Source: an uncultured Alphaproteobacteria bacterium
Lineage (GTDB): Bacteria > Pseudomonadota > Alphaproteobacteria > CAKMZR01
Assembly: GCA_929200455.1 (NCBI GenBank)
Contig: CAKMZR010000026.1
Span: forward strand, 1 to 14,247
Direction of reading: 5' to 3'
DNA: 14,247 nucleotides
How positions within the stretch are numbered: the stretch's first letter is position 1; each line of letters begins with the position of its first letter. The position numbers and the translations under genes are program-made. The notes beneath the pieces were generated by a model. It was not told the origin of the DNA, ran no database searches, and was given only the letters and a program-made list of their open reading frames with translations. This document shows positions 1 through 8,300 of the stretch, in pieces.

Positions 1-777
1 ATACCAAGAACCAGACGTGTCCCTCAAGACCCCCATCTCAAAGTCCCCTCGCTCCTTACGTGCCAAAATCTCAGCGTGCGGCTCCGTCACAATATACTGA
101 TGCTCCGCAGAGATCACAGGCACGCTCAGTCCCACCTTCTCCAACACACGACGTGCTGAACTCCCCGTCGCCGTCACCACATGCTCTGCCTCTATCTCAC
201 CCTCATTCGTCTCAACCACCCAGCCCCCTCCCTTAATCTCACGAAAACCCAAAACACGCGTATGCTGGTAAATCTTCGCACCCATGTTACGCGCACCCCT
301 TGCCATCGCTTGCGTCACGTCTGCCGGCTGTATGTAGCCGTCCTGCGTGTGTCTTATCCCTCCCAGCAAATCTCCCGTCTCACACAACGGCCAGTACGCC
401 TTCACCTCTTCCGGAGTCAAAGGCTGCACTTCCACCCCTATCGTCTTCGCTATGCTGCTGTACTGATTAAACTCATCCATACGATCTTGCGTACTCGCAA
501 GGCGAATGTTTCCCACATTCCGAAAACCCACATCAAGCCCCGTCTCTTCCTCCAACGTCCGGTACAAATCTATACTGTACTTGTGCAAACGACCCACCGA
601 ATAACTCAAAAAGAATAAAGGCAACAATCCCGCCGCGTGCCAAGTCGAACCAGATGTCAATTCATGTGCCTCCAAAAGCACCGAATCAGACCAACCCTTC
701 TTCGCCAAATGATACAACGTCGCAACACCCACAACGCCTCCTCCCACCACCACGACTTTCGCTTTCTTCTCCATCAT
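1..777 (-). CDS. Dimethylglycine/sarcosine dehydrogenase-family FAD oxidoreductase, N-terminal part (partial)
   Basis: The frame is open for 259 codons from ATG at 777-775 to base 1, so the C-terminal part lies outside the window. Seen: a Rossmann FAD motif VGGGVVG at residues 11-17, then TSGSTWHAAG at 41-50. His47 in that motif matches the histidine that binds FAD covalently in dimethylglycine and sarcosine dehydrogenases. Further family-like stretches are HKYSIDLY (65-72), DGYIQPADVTQAMARG and EHQYIVTEP. Family members oxidatively demethylate dimethylglycine or sarcosine, often passing the methyl group to a folate domain further C-terminal, which cannot be checked here. A second ATG follows at 774-772. 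The Shine-Dalgarno GAGGAGG (782-788) is 4 bases from the first ATG and 7 from the second, so either may be used. It is the last visible gene of the minus-strand run, 50 bases after the gpsA-like gene. The family call is firm; the substrate is not. Confidence 0.85.
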   Translation of the reverse strand, partial: MMEKKAKVVVVGGGVVGVATLYHLAKKGWSDSVLLEAHELTSGSTWHAAGLLPLFFLSYSVGRLHKYSIDLYRTLEEETGLDVGFRNVGNIRLASTQDRMDEFNQYSSIAKTIGVEVQPLTPEEVKAYWPLCETGDLLGGIRHTQDGYIQPADVTQAMARGARNMGAKIYQHTRVLGFREIKGGGWVVETNEGEIEAEHVVTATGSSARRVLEKVGLSVPVISAEHQYIVTEPHAEILARKERGDFEMGVLRDTSGSWY

Positions 778-781
778 ATTT

Positions 782-788
782 CCTCCTC
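782..788 (-). promoter_or_regulatory. Ribosome binding site of the dimethylglycine dehydrogenase-like gene
   Basis: On the minus strand this reads GAGGAGG, followed by AAAT and two consecutive ATG codons. The 4- and 7-base spacings make the second ATG (774-772) at least as likely a start as the first (777-775). It is the strongest Shine-Dalgarno match on the minus strand of the window. Confidence 0.7.
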
Positions 789-827
789 AAAAAATATTAC
801 CCCTGTGGCAACCCACCCAATCCTTCT

Positions 828-1886
828 CTACACTATCCACGGTGGACATACAAACTTTTTTCCTCTCAAAAGACTCTTCAATAAAGCCCCCAACAACGGA
901 AACTCATCCTTGCGAAACTTGCCCTCTCGCTCCCACAAATCCAACATCGGCTGCAGACGATCCGCCATAGACAATCCCTCAACCGTCACACCACGCATCG
1001 CACCCTCCAGAATCTCTTGCCGCACCATACCTCCTCCCAATAACCTGCCAAACTGTCCATTACGACCTCCTCCCACCGTCACATAAAGATCTCCCGCTCC
1101 CGCAAGCCCAGATGCAGACGCCTTCTCAAGACCCAACATCCCCAAAAATAATTCCATCTCCTTCACACTTTGCGAAAACAATCCCGCCATGCCATTTCGC
1201 GATATACCCACTTGTGAAGACCTAGATTCAGACATCCCAAACTTATGTCCCTCCAACGCACTCACACCTATCGCATAAATGTTCTTCAACGCCGCACACC
1301 ACGACACACCCTCCACATCATCCGAAACCTCAACCCTCACCCGAGAAGAACCCCCCTCCATCATCTCACGCACATCCTCACACCCAGCCCTATCCTTACC
1401 CGCCACCACCAATGACGTCGGCATACCCCTTGCCAGCTCCTTCGCCAAACACGGCCCCGCCAAAACAGATACAGGCACATCCTTCCCATCCCATCCCCTC
1501 ACACCCTCCAATATACGCAACACAGGCTTATACGTCGGCATACCCTTTGTCGCAAACACAACCCCACCCAAACAACCATCCCAACCAGAAAGCCAATCTT
1601 CCGCCCACAACAAGCCTCCACTGCTTACCGCTACCCACACATCATAACCTTCCAAGGACTCCTTCTTCACCTCATCATAACGACACCACGCCAAATCTTC
1701 ATGCAACTTCACCCCCAAGGAAGGGTGAACCTCCCCACGTTCCACACAAGACATCCACACACCCTTGTCTTGGGGCAATGCAAGCATCTTCACATCAATA
1801 CCCTGAACACGCAAACAATGACCCAACGCTCCCCCCATCGCTCCACAGCCAAGCACCATCACACCCCTCTTCTCTCCGCTCCTCAC
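828..1886 (-). CDS. gpsA: NAD(P)-dependent glycerol-3-phosphate dehydrogenase, GpsA family
   Basis: Predicted to reduce dihydroxyacetone phosphate to sn-glycerol 3-phosphate in the cytoplasm, the entry step to phospholipid synthesis. The 352 residues compare with about 330-340 for the family. Seen: Rossmann motif VLGCGAMGGALG (residues 11-22), the conserved TKG (113-115, Lys114), VLAGPCLAKELARGMPT (141-157), the active-site lysine in ALKN (Lys201), GLAGAGDL (260-267) and GRN (274-276). The segment after Lys201 departs from the E. coli pattern: SRNGMAGLFSQSVKEME replaces the usual TRG..EM stretch and VTVGGGRN the usual SRN stretch. I recall this form from a second GpsA subclass, so it may be a paralogue. 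Start is GTG at 1886-1884, 13 bases after the recO stop, with a good Shine-Dalgarno. Internal GTG or ATG at codons 9 and 10 would give an N-terminus closer to the family norm. It has about 15% glycine and nine cysteines, matching the G-rich strand. Confidence 0.85.
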   Translation of the reverse strand: MRSGEKRGVMVLGCGAMGGALGHCLRVQGIDVKMLALPQDKGVWMSCVERGEVHPSLGVKLHEDLAWCRYDEVKKESLEGYDVWVAVSSGGLLWAEDWLSGWDGCLGGVVFATKGMPTYKPVLRILEGVRGWDGKDVPVSVLAGPCLAKELARGMPTSLVVAGKDRAGCEDVREMMEGGSSRVRVEVSDDVEGVSWCAALKNIYAIGVSALEGHKFGMSESRSSQVGISRNGMAGLFSQSVKEMELFLGMLGLEKASASGLAGAGDLYVTVGGGRNGQFGRLLGGGMVRQEILEGAMRGVTVEGLSMADRLQPMLDLWEREGKFRKDEFPLLGALLKSLLRGKKFVCPPWIV

Positions 1887-1894
1887 AATCTTCT

Positions 1895-1901
1895 CTCCCT
1901 C
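1895..1901 (-). promoter_or_regulatory. Ribosome binding site of the gpsA-like gene, overlapping the recO stop
   Basis: The minus strand reads TGAGGGAGAGAAGATT directly before the GTG start. GAGGGAG is the Shine-Dalgarno, and its first bases belong to the recO TGA stop. A ribosome finishing recO would be placed to restart, so the two genes are probably translationally coupled. Confidence 0.55.
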
Positions 1902-2679
1902 AAACCAAAACTTCTTCCAATGCCTCCATCACCCTCAAACGCAAAACTCCACAGATTCCCTCCAAAAATCCATAGCGTCCCAAAAAATAACCCGTCGTAC
2001 GCAAGCCGTCCACAATAGACCCCATCTCCACCTTTTCACAAGCCCCCATCCTCTCTTTTCCACCCTCACATCCATATATATTTTCATACAATCCTTCATC
2101 ACTCCAAAAATCAGGATGACCAAGCAGTCTCGGGGCATACGATCCCGCTCCCTCCCTCGAAACCGCACAGCCCGTACGTGGAGAAATATAACACAAAGAA
2201 TCCCTCGCTCCCGTCACCGCACACCGCTCCCGATCCAACCCCATACCCACCACAGACAATAACTCCAACTCCCACAAACTATAACCACACAAAAAAATCT
2301 TCCTCTCCTCACCACAGAGTCCCACCAACCTACGCGTCTTGTCGTAAAAATCCCTCTGTATATCCCGCTCCGCCAAGCCCTTCTTCACCAATCCGCTCAT
2401 CAACTCCACCATCACACCCAAAACGCCATCCTCCCAAACCTTAGAAGACAAAGACTCAATATCCTCAAAGTCCCAACGACCCAAATGCTCCTCCAAACGT
2501 CCTTGCCACGACACCCTCACACACGTTCCCCCCCTCAACGCCGCCTTCAACCTCGTAGAACGACCCACCCCCAAAAGACCCCTACAACAACCATGATCCC
2601 GCGTCAGTATAGTCACCACATACTGACTGTTCCCCCAAGCCTTGCCTCCCAGAACAACACCCTCATCACAAAAACGCAT
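1900..2679 (-). CDS. recO: DNA repair protein RecO
   Basis: RecO anneals SSB-coated single strands and, with RecR, helps load RecA at gaps in the RecFOR pathway; it acts in the cytoplasm at damaged DNA. The 259 residues fit the family (about 240-260). The N-terminal OB-fold spans about residues 1-75: the opening DEGVVLGG, then GRSTRLKAALRGGTCVRVSWQGRLEEHLG, the alphaproteobacterial form. A helical region follows, then the diagnostic segment from Leu138 to Leu186 containing GMGLDRERCAVTG, YISPRTGCAVSRE and APRLL. No complete CxxC zinc site is visible there, as in other alphaproteobacterial RecO proteins. Start is ATG at 2679-2677, 17 bases after the crotonase stop. GAGGTGAG (2691-2698) and AGAGGA close to the ATG can serve as Shine-Dalgarno. 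Its place between a crotonase and gpsA is unusual, since recO commonly sits near era and rnc. The identification is confident. Confidence 0.9.
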   Translation of the reverse strand: MRFCDEGVVLGGKAWGNSQYVVTILTRDHGCCRGLLGVGRSTRLKAALRGGTCVRVSWQGRLEEHLGRWDFEDIESLSSKVWEDGVLGVMVELMSGLVKKGLAERDIQRDFYDKTRRLVGLCGEERKIFLCGYSLWELELLSVVGMGLDRERCAVTGARDSLCYISPRTGCAVSREGAGSYAPRLLGHPDFWSDEGLYENIYGCEGGKERMGACEKVEMGSIVDGLRTTGYFLGRYGFLEGICGVLRLRVMEALEEVLV

Positions 2680-2696
2680 GTCCTCTATCTCTCACC

Positions 2697-3479
2697 TCAT
2701 TCACCCTCACTCCAAAAAGGCTTCCGCTTCTCCAAATAGGACGCAACACCATCCAAACCCTCTCGAGAACTCCTCCTCTCCGACGCCTTCTGAACCGTCA
2801 CGTCCATCACGCCCTCATCTATCGGCACCTGCTCTATCAAACGCACAATCTCCTTTGTCGCCGCCATCGCACGGGGTGCTCCCTTCAAATACTCCTCAAT
2901 CATTCCCTCTATCGATCTGTCCAACTCCTCCCTCGGAACCACCTCCTGCACAAGTCCCATCCGCTGTGCATCCACACTGTCAAAACGCTCTCCACTCAAA
3001 AGATAACGCAACGCATGACGACTTCCTATCGCCTTCACCAAATATGGTGCGATCAAACTCGGAACCAACCCTATCCTCACATCCGTTATCTGAAACTTCA
3101 CGTCATAATCCGCAACCGCCATATCACACGCCGCTATCAAACCCACTCCAAATCCCAACGCCTTACCATGCACACGCGCTATCGTCGGCTTGCCCATGTG
3201 ATAAAGCTGATACAACACCCGCGCGAGTCCCGTCGCATCCACCAAGTTGCTCGCATAGTCATAATCTATAATCCTACCAAGCCATGCCGCATCAGGCCCA
3301 CTTGCAAACGCCAAGCCTCCACTCGCTATCACCACCACACGTACACGCCTATCCGCTCGGCACCACGTAAGAGCCTCGTGCAAATCCTCCATCAACGCAT
3401 CGTCATACGTATCCAAAGGACGATGAATATACAAACGACACACGCCCCGAAGGTCCAACTTCTTCTCTAACGTACTCAC
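2697..3479 (-). CDS. Enoyl-CoA hydratase/isomerase (crotonase) family protein, LiuC-like
   Basis: Crotonases stabilise acyl-CoA enolates in an oxyanion hole. The 260 residues match the family. Seen: FASGPDAAWL (residues 58-67) where relatives have FCAGADL, then MGKPTIARVHGKALGFGVGLIAACDMAVAD (95-124) with the oxyanion-hole glycine near 109-111, then FQITDVRIGLVPSLIAPYLV (129-148), and the terminal EGLDGVASYLEKRKPFW (240-256). The SLIAPYLVKAIG stretch resembles methylglutaconyl-CoA hydratases of leucine breakdown. Asp133 occupies the position where hydratases carry the first catalytic glutamate (Glu144 in rat mitochondrial hydratase), and no clear second glutamate follows at the usual spacing, so the exact reaction is uncertain. 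Start is GTG at 3479-3477, with AAGGA 6 bases upstream and a second AAGGA touching the start. It is the first gene of the minus-strand run, facing the divergent region shared with gltD. No other leucine-catabolism gene lies beside it. Confidence 0.8.
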   Translation of the reverse strand: MSTLEKKLDLRGVCRLYIHRPLDTYDDALMEDLHEALTWCRADRRVRVVVIASGGLAFASGPDAAWLGRIIDYDYASNLVDATGLARVLYQLYHMGKPTIARVHGKALGFGVGLIAACDMAVADYDVKFQITDVRIGLVPSLIAPYLVKAIGSRHALRYLLSGERFDSVDAQRMGLVQEVVPREELDRSIEGMIEEYLKGAPRAMAATKEIVRLIEQVPIDEGVMDVTVQKASERRSSREGLDGVASYLEKRKPFWSEGE

Positions 3480-3622
3480 TCCTTATCCTTACCTCTCAAC
3501 CCTTAAATCATCCAATCCTCTAAACCCCCTGCTCTCACCTATAACCCCCTCATTCCTCCGTGAATCGCGACACTATGTCAACAAAACAACCCCCCGTATC
3601 CGTGACACCATTCACAAAAAAC

Positions 3623-3652
3623 TTGATCTTTCTTCCACAAAAATCGTACAAT
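3623..3652 (+). promoter_or_regulatory. Possible sigma-70-type promoter of the gltD operon
   Basis: TTGATC at 3623-3628 and TACAAT at 3647-3652 are 18 bases apart. They match TTGACA/TATAAT at 4 of 6 and 5 of 6 positions. Transcription starting near 3659 would give a leader of about 130 bases. In AT-containing intergenic DNA such matches also arise by chance, so this is only a candidate. Confidence 0.35.
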
Positions 3653-3774
3653 CAGCACCCGCGTCTCTAAATACAATACCACACGCGCAAAAATCCACTC
3701 ACACCCGCTTAAAACCCCGCTAACTCCGCTCAAAAAAAACCAAATGCCCTCATAAACACCATCCACCAAAACTT

Positions 3775-3789
3775 AGGAGGAACTTCCTC
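3775..3789 (+). promoter_or_regulatory. gltD ribosome binding site inside a small hairpin
   Basis: AGGAGG at 3775-3780 is a near-perfect Shine-Dalgarno, 9 bases before the gltD ATG. Bases 3777-3781 (GAGGA) can pair with 3785-3789 (TCCTC) across a 3-base loop, so the hairpin covers most of the binding site and ends at the start codon. This is the only strong Shine-Dalgarno before a plus-strand gene in the window. Confidence 0.6.
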
Positions 3790-5268
3790 ATGACAGAAAA
3801 AACACCTCAGACAAAAAAAGACACCTCTGCACAAGATGCCATGCAACAGTTCGTCTCTATCCCATACGCCACACCCGTCAAAAAAGCTCCAGAAGAACGA
3901 CAAAAAAACTTCAAAGAAATCTATACCCCCTTCTCACCCCCCTCCCTGAACGCACAATCCTCTCGTTGCGAACAATGCGGTATCCCCATGTGTCAAAGCG
4001 GGTGCCCCCTCCACAACAACATTCCCGACTGGCTCCTCCTTGCCACCCAAAAACGATGGCAGGAGGCATACCACATCGCTTCACTCACCAATGACCTCCC
4101 AGAAATCTGCGGCAGAATATGTCCTCAAGACCGCCTTTGCGAAGAAGCTTGCGTCCTCGAAATCTCAGGACACGATACCGTCACCATCGGCTCTATCGAA
4201 GCACACATCACTGAAAAAGCATGGAAAAAAGGATTCATCACACCCATCAAACCCCACATCGAACAAAAAGAATCCGTCGCCATCATCGGATCCGGTCCTG
4301 CCGGCCTTGCTGCCGCCATCCAACTCCGCAAAAAAGGATACCAAGTCTCCATCTACGAACGGAATGACCGACCCGGAGGCCTACTCACCTACGGGATCCC
4401 CTCTTTCAAACTCGAAAAACATATCGTCGAGCGACGCATCCAGTGGCTCAAAGAAAGCCGAGTCTCCTTCTTCCTCAATACCGCCGTCGGGAGCGACATC
4501 TCCTTCGACGACATCAGAAAAAAATATCACGCCGTGCTCATCGCAACCGGTGTCTATAAACCTTCAGAAATCCAATGCCCCGGAACCCATATCAACGGAA
4601 TCGTTCCCGCTCTCGAATATCTCACCACCAGCAATCGACTCGGCATGGGCGATACCATCCCACAAGATACCCTCAAATCCCTACACGCTCAGGACAAAAA
4701 TGTCACCGTCATCGGAGGCGGCGATACCGCCATGGACTGCGTCCGTACCGCCATCCGTCAAGGCGCAAAATCCGTACAGTGCCTCTACAGACGAGACCGC
4801 AACAATATGCCTGGCTCCCAAAGAGAAGTCGCCAATGCAGAAGAAGAAGGCGTACAATTCCTCTGGCTTACCAACCCCCTCGAATTCAAAGAAAAAAATC
4901 AACACATCTCACACATCGTCGCAAATCATATGCAACTCGAAAATCAAGACAAAGACGGGAGACAACAAATCTCCGCCGTCCCCAATAGCGAACACAACAT
5001 CAATTCCTCCATGGCTATACTCGCCCTCGGATTCACCCCGGAACATATTCCTTCACTCCTCGGGAATCCATCCATCGAAATCCAAAATTGGGGAACCATC
5101 AAAGTACAAGGGGACTCCCAAGAAACTTCCCTCGAAGGAGTCTACGCCGCAGGCGACATTGTAAGAGGTGCTTCCCTAGTCGTTTGGGCCGTAAAAGAAG
5201 GACGACAAGCCGCCTTCTCCATACACTCATACCTGCAACAGAAAAAAGAACTCAAAAAAACCGGATAA
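3790..5268 (+). CDS. gltD: Glutamate synthase (NADPH) small subunit
   Basis: This beta subunit takes electrons from NADPH through FAD and iron-sulfur clusters to GltB, driving glutamine + 2-oxoglutarate to two glutamates in the cytoplasm. The 492 residues are near the usual 470-490. Seen: two cysteine groups for [4Fe-4S] clusters, Cys60/63/68/72 (SRCEQCGIPMCQSGCP) and Cys107/111/117/121 (EICGRICPQDRLCEEAC); the FAD motif IIGSGPAGLAAA (165-176) followed by RPGGLLTYGIP; the NADPH motif VIGGGDTAMDC (Gly309-311); and the C-terminal YAAGDIVRGASLVVWAVKEGR that closes the FAD site. ATG at 3790 follows a strong AGGAGG. It is the first gene of the plus-strand run and lies 63 bases before gltB; the opposite order, gltB then gltD, is common in proteobacteria. 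Standalone GltD-like proteins exist, but the adjacent gltB makes the subunit assignment firm. Confidence 0.96.
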   Translation: MTEKTPQTKKDTSAQDAMQQFVSIPYATPVKKAPEERQKNFKEIYTPFSPPSLNAQSSRCEQCGIPMCQSGCPLHNNIPDWLLLATQKRWQEAYHIASLTNDLPEICGRICPQDRLCEEACVLEISGHDTVTIGSIEAHITEKAWKKGFITPIKPHIEQKESVAIIGSGPAGLAAAIQLRKKGYQVSIYERNDRPGGLLTYGIPSFKLEKHIVERRIQWLKESRVSFFLNTAVGSDISFDDIRKKYHAVLIATGVYKPSEIQCPGTHINGIVPALEYLTTSNRLGMGDTIPQDTLKSLHAQDKNVTVIGGGDTAMDCVRTAIRQGAKSVQCLYRRDRNNMPGSQREVANAEEEGVQFLWLTNPLEFKEKNQHISHIVANHMQLENQDKDGRQQISAVPNSEHNINSSMAILALGFTPEHIPSLLGNPSIEIQNWGTIKVQGDSQETSLEGVYAAGDIVRGASLVVWAVKEGRQAAFSIHSYLQQKKELKKTG

Positions 5269-5295
5269 AACACCTTCCTTCCACGCCAAAGCAAA

Positions 5296-5325
5296 CAACC
5301 CCAGAGTAAACCACCCCAGAGAAAA
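5296..5325 (+). repeat. Two-copy 15-base tandem repeat in the gltD-gltB gap
   Basis: Bases 5296-5310 and 5311-5325 match at 13 of 15 positions, sharing a core CCCCAGAG at 5299-5306 and 5314-5321. The second copy ends 6 bases before the gltB ATG, where a Shine-Dalgarno would normally lie, and no GGAGG-like sequence is present. No function is evident; a recent small duplication is the simplest reading. Confidence 0.6.
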
Positions 5326-5331
5326 CAGCCC

Positions 5332-8300
5332 ATGTCTAAAAACACCTTCGACCCCACCTTCCGCCAAAAAGAACAACAAAGACTCGCACAAGATGGACTC
5401 TACCTTCCAGAAACAGAAACCGCCGCTTGTGGAGTCGGACTCATCGCCGCCATCGACGGAAAACCTTCCCGAGATATCACATCAATGGCCATCAAAGCCC
5501 TCAAAGCCCTCTGGCATCGGGGAGCCGTCGATGCAGACGGAAAAACAGGAGACGGGGCCGGAATCCATCTCCAAATACCACGCGAATTCTTCTCTCAACA
5601 CGTCAAAGCTATGGGGCGAAATCCCGGAAAAGGAAAACTTGCCGTCGGACACATCTTCCTCCCCAGATTCGATATCGCTCACCAAGAACGATGCAGACAA
5701 ATCATCGAAAAAGAAGTCCTCAAAGAAGGATTCATCGTCCACGGGTGGCGACAAGTCACCGTCAATACACAGTCCATCGGGGATAAAGCAGAGTCCACAC
5801 GTCCGGAAGTCGAGCAAATCATCCTCGAAGATACCTCAAAAAAATCAAGCCAAGACCTCGAAAAAACTCTCTTCCTCATACGAAGAAGAATAGAAAAACA
5901 AGTCATCGCCGACTCCATACCCCACTTCTACATTTGCTCCCTCTCCCACCGATCCATCATCTACAAAGGACTCTTCCTCGCAGAACAACTCACCTCCTTC
6001 TATCCAGACCTCCTCGACGAACTCTTCGTCTCCAACTTCGCCATCTACCACCAGCGATTCTCTACCAATACATTCCCCTCTTGGCCCCTCGCTCAACCCT
6101 TCCGCATACTTGCACACAACGGCGAAATCAATACCGTACGCGGAAATACAGAATGGAACCACATTCGAGAACACCTCATCGCCGCAAAACACTTCAAAGA
6201 AACGCCCCTCGATGTCTCTCCCGTCATCCCCAAAGGTTGCTCTGATTCCGCCGCTCTCGATGCCGTATTCGAACTCTTCTTACGTACACATAACGACCTC
6301 CCAGAAACAAAAAATACCCTCATGCCCGCCGCTTGGGAACATAACAAATCCCTCAACCCTCAAGAACAAGACTTCCACCTCTTCGCCGACGCCACCATGG
6401 AACCTTGGGACGGTCCCGCTTCCATTTGTGCCTACGACGGAACTTGGGCCCTTGCCGGCCTTGACAGAAATGGCCTCCGACCCCTTCGCTATACCCTCTC
6501 CCACGAAGGATACCTCATCATCGGATCAGAAACAGGCATGGTGCCCGTTGATTACGCCCAAATCCTCGAATCAGGGCGAATCGGACCCGGCGATATGATC
6601 GCCGTCAACCTCTCAGAAGGAAAACTCTACAAAAGCCACGAACTCAAACAACGAGTCGCTTCTTCAAAAAATTTCTCCAAACTCACCCAATCCATCAAAA
6701 ACCTCTCCCAAATCAAAACCTCATCCCCCTCACCCCTCAAAGAAAAAGACCTCTCGCTTTCCGATACCGCCCTCCTCCAATTTCAACTCAATTTCGGATG
6801 GTCGCTCGAAGATGTCGAACTGCTCCTCCATGTCATGGCGCACACAGGAAAAGAAGCCACAGGATCCATGGGTGACGACTCCCCCATCGCCCTCCTCTCA
6901 TCAAACTACAGAAGCCTTCACCACTTCTTCCGTCAAAATTTCTCCCAAGTCACAAACCCCGCCGTAGATTCCCTACGCGAACGCTACGTCATGAGCCTCT
7001 CCACCTACATCGGCACCCTCTCCGACCCCAAACCTCCCCAACACGTCATCAAACTCGATACCCCCGTACTCTCCCTAGACCAATTCAATACCCTCGCAAA
7101 ATCCCTACACGCCCAAAAACGTATCGCCATCATCGATACCTCTTTCCCCGCTTCCTCCTCCCTCGAACACGCCCTCCAAAATCTACAAATCCTCGCAGAA
7201 CAAGCCGTCCAAAATGGACACGACGTCATCGCACTCTCCCAAAATCAACTCTCCCAAGACAATCTCGTCATCCCCTCCATACTCGCAACCGCCGCCGTGC
7301 ACAGACACCTCATCGCAAAAAAACTTCGACACCACTCCTCCATCCTCGTTTTCTCAGGCGAAGTCCTCGATGTCCAACCGCTTGCCGTACTCATCGCTGT
7401 CGGGGCCACCGCCGTCATCCCATACCTCGCAGAACTCTCCATCAAAAAAAGACACGCTCTCGGACTCCTCAACCCACTCTCCCTCGAAAAATCTATACTC
7501 TCCTACCACCAGGCCCTCTGCAACGGACTCCTCAAAATCCTCGCAAAATCAGGCATATCCGTACTCAACTCCTACAGAGGCGGATACAACTTCGAAGCCG
7601 TCGGACTCTCTCGCAGCCTCGTCGATGCTTACTTCCCGCAAATGCCTTCCCGAATCTCCGGAATCGGACTCAAAGGAATCAATGTCAAACTTCGTGAACA
7701 ACACCTCCTCGCCTTCACACCAGACACTTCCTACCTCCCCGTCGGTGGACTCTACCGATCCAGAATCTCATCTCAAGAACCCCACGGATGGGACGCAAAT
7801 ACCATACACACCCTACAACACGCCCTCGAAACACGCTCATACACACGCTACAAAAAATTTAGTAACTATGTACATTCACAAACCCCCACCACCATTCGTG
7901 ACCTCCTCGACTTCAACCACCCCAATCCTCCCATCGAAATCTCTCACATCGAATCCTTGGGCAGCATCAGAAGAAGACTCGTTACGCCCGGAGTCTCCCT
8001 TGGAGCTCTCAGCCTCCCAGCACACGAAACTCTCGCCATCGCCATGAACCGTATCGGCTGCAGATCAGACAGCGGCGAAGGAGGCGAAGACTCCAAACGG
8101 TACACCCTCAGAGAAAGTGGCGACAACCCTTGCAGTGCCATCAAACAAATCGCCAGCGGACGATTCGGTGTCACCGCAGAATACCTCAATCACTGCGACG
8201 AAATCGAAATCAAAATCGCTCAAGGGGCAAAACCCGGAGAAGGAGGTCAACTCCCCGGACTCAAAGTTTCCGAAATGATCGCCAAACTCAGGCACTCCAC

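Larger units (their letters stand above)
3480..3789. other. Divergent intergenic region between the crotonase operon and gltD
   Basis: This 310-base region separates two divergent gene runs, so it should hold promoters for both. I see one plausible sigma-70-type promoter for gltD, listed separately. On the minus strand a perfect TTGACA (complement of 3576-3581) lies about 100 bases before the crotonase start, but I find no good -10 box at 16-18 bases. The bases at 3571-3581 contain a short interrupted palindrome, GACActaTGTC. No convincing small gene, tRNA or terminator hairpin is visible. The + strand here is as C/A-rich as in the genes: bases 3661-3720 count A21 C24 G6 T9. Confidence 0.6.

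Noticed and set aside
1279..1975. Serine-, proline- and threonine-rich open frames on the plus strand opposite gpsA, recO and the crotonase
   Set aside because: The minus-strand genes are identified by conserved motifs. The plus frames are low-complexity by-products of C-rich sequence, with no start signals.
3576..3581. Perfect TTGACA on the minus strand as a crotonase-operon promoter
   Set aside because: No acceptable -10 box is found 16-18 bases downstream; kept only as a note in the intergenic entry.
3578..3769. A 63-codon minus-strand open frame in the divergent intergenic region
   Set aside because: No Shine-Dalgarno or recognisable motif. The G/T-rich strand gives Gly/Val/Trp/Leu-rich translation by composition alone.
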